Source: Plasmodium malariae (lineage: Eukaryota > Apicomplexa > Aconoidasida > Haemosporida > Plasmodiidae). Taken from it: a DNA stretch of 64,000 nucleotides. The stretch is from assembly GCF_900090045.1 (NCBI RefSeq), contig NC_041781.1, positions 2,016,592 through 2,080,591 of the forward strand, given 5' to 3'. The position numbers and the translations under genes were made by a program. This document shows, piece by piece, positions 62,554 to 64,000 of this stretch (positions are counted from its first letter, which is position 1; each line of letters starts with the position of its first letter). The notes below the pieces were generated by a model. The model searched no databases. It was not told the origin of the DNA and saw only the letters and a list, made by a program, of their open reading frames with translations.

Positions 62554-64000
62554 TTATGTAGCATTCTTAAGAATATTATGCTTACAAGAAGAGTACATGG
62601 AGTTACATTATTTTTATAATACCACCTGAACATGCATATTTGTTTTATATAAAATATAATAATATATATTCATAACCTTTATTGAATTTGATTGATTTAT
62701 TTTATAAATTTGTATTTTAATATTTTTTTTGTGTTTAATTTAATACATCGCCATACAATATATATTATTTTAATTATATTTTTGTTTGTAAAATATATGT
62801 GTGTTTCATAAAATTCATAAAAAACTGCTTTTATTATAATTTGTTAAATTGGTAGGAAATTCATGTTATTACATTAGAATGTGCACTTATTTTGTTTCCA
62901 TTTCCTTTATTCTTTTTAGTAAAATAGGATTATTTCGTCATTCAATTAAAAAAGAAGTATGATATTTTTATAAATTAAATGTAGATGTCTTTTCTTAATA
63001 ATATATATAAATAAATAGTATTTATTTAATTTTGTAATAAAATTGTAATTTATATGTATTATAAAGTTTATTATGTTAAATATATTAATATATGTATTTG
63101 GAACAAAAAGTTTTTTAAAGTTTGTTTAAATTTTTTAAGGTTTTAAATTATTAGTTATAAATGTGTAACAGTATCATATTTTTTCAACAAATATGTTAGT
63201 TTTTTTTGGTAAATAATTTGCGGGAACATTAATAAACGTAACTAAATAAAAAATTAATATTCTAAATAATTTGATTCCATAAAATGTTATTTTAATTGAA
63301 TGTATAAAAATTACTTGAATATATATTGTAAAGAAGAATTATAAATATATATTCCACTTCCATTTTTATTTTTCTTAATTGCCACATATGAGCATACCAG
63401 TGAAAAAGGATTAAACGTTTATTAACTCTTCCTTTAGTAATGTACCTTATTTTGTTTCGTAATAAACATCATTTTTCTGTTTATGCTACTATGTAGTTTT
63501 GTATACAAGTGTGAAAAAAGTAGTGTTATTAATGATTACATATATTTTCAAATGTGCAAAAATATGTTTATTATTACCAATAGTTTGATACTAATAATAC
63601 TTTTTTTTTAAAATAATAAAAATGAATATAGGCTTATTTCATTTGTGTTTTATTTACAATTATGTCCTTTTAATTTTATTAATTTTATACGTTATAATAC
63701 GATTGAAGAGACGTATAATAATACATCTATAAAATATACTTTTTAAAAAAAGAATAAAATGTAGGATTATGTGCTCAGTGTACGCGTGAAAACTTTATAT
63801 ATTTAGATTTAGTAAATCCAGTACTCTTCCTTATGAATTGTAATATATATGAAAATTATGTTTAGCGTTTGTTTTTACTTGTCTGGGTTATATTACGTTA
63901 TTATTTCCATTTGTTGGCAATGAAACTATAAATATTTGTCTTTCAATTTAACATATTTTTTTTGTATCTAGTAAGACTTTATACATTAATCTTTATATAT
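62554..64000. other. Intergenic DNA to window end
   Basis: AT-rich DNA with no supported gene. A slightly less AT-rich part near 63370-63560 and 63700-63900 gives no frame longer than chance. Confidence 0.55.

Noticed and set aside
1..64000. tRNA, rRNA, CRISPR array, telomere repeat (GGGTTYA type), transposon
   Set aside because: Looked for and not seen; direct repeats present are microsatellites or the two blocks described, without spacers or encoded transposase.

Overview
The window is very AT-rich (long A/T homopolymers, TA microsatellites) and its genes are short two-exon genes with GT..AG introns, a hydrophobic first exon and a PEXEL-like Arg-Leu-Leu shortly after. Together with two PIR (vir-type) genes this is a Plasmodium subtelomere. 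The gene complement (two families of about 250-290 residues with two C-terminal membrane segments, matching what I know as fam-l and fam-m, plus PIR) points to Plasmodium malariae or its P. brasilianum form. The species call is from family recognition, not from a search. The l versus m labels are from memory and could be swapped; the split into two families is visible in the sequence.

Layout. 1-455: 3' end of a PIR gene (+). 3883-4779: fam-m type (+). 9052-10047: fam-l type (+). 10.0-20.3 kb: a long gene-free stretch with a compositionally different island at about 12.85-15.2 kb. 20264-21251: fam-l (+). 24764-25659: fam-m (+). 29212-30053: a third exported type with a fam-like N-terminus (+). 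The strand then flips: 34375-35236 fam-m (-), 42810-44555 (or 44680) PIR (-), 49806-50625 an unrelated exported protein (-). From 53 kb on, only broken genes are seen: a decayed A-rich coding relic (about 53.4-54.0 kb), a fam-l pseudogene with four stops and a lost splice acceptor (57614-58643), and a frameshifted exported-protein pseudogene (61703-62553).

The intact exported genes share a strikingly fixed build: first exon of 29 codons (28 in one), intron of 125-135 nt, and the PEXEL-like Arg at residue 52 (51 in one). The start codons also share a TATTCTCTAC-like element about 410-425 nt upstream, and their 3' flanks are recognisably related, so each gene seems to have been duplicated with its flanks. 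Known biology of such families: products enter the secretory pathway and are exported to the red cell or its surface. PIR proteins are presumed variant surface or exported antigens. No common pathway can be read from the sequence.

No tRNA, rRNA, CRISPR or telomere repeat was seen. Most intergenic DNA is featureless AT-rich sequence. The most curious unexplained spots are a 140-bp island near 40.75 kb that is about 45% GC at its core, a coding-like but broken island at 37.9-38.9 kb, and a pair of roughly 400-bp direct repeats flanking the fam-m gene at 34.4-35.2 kb.
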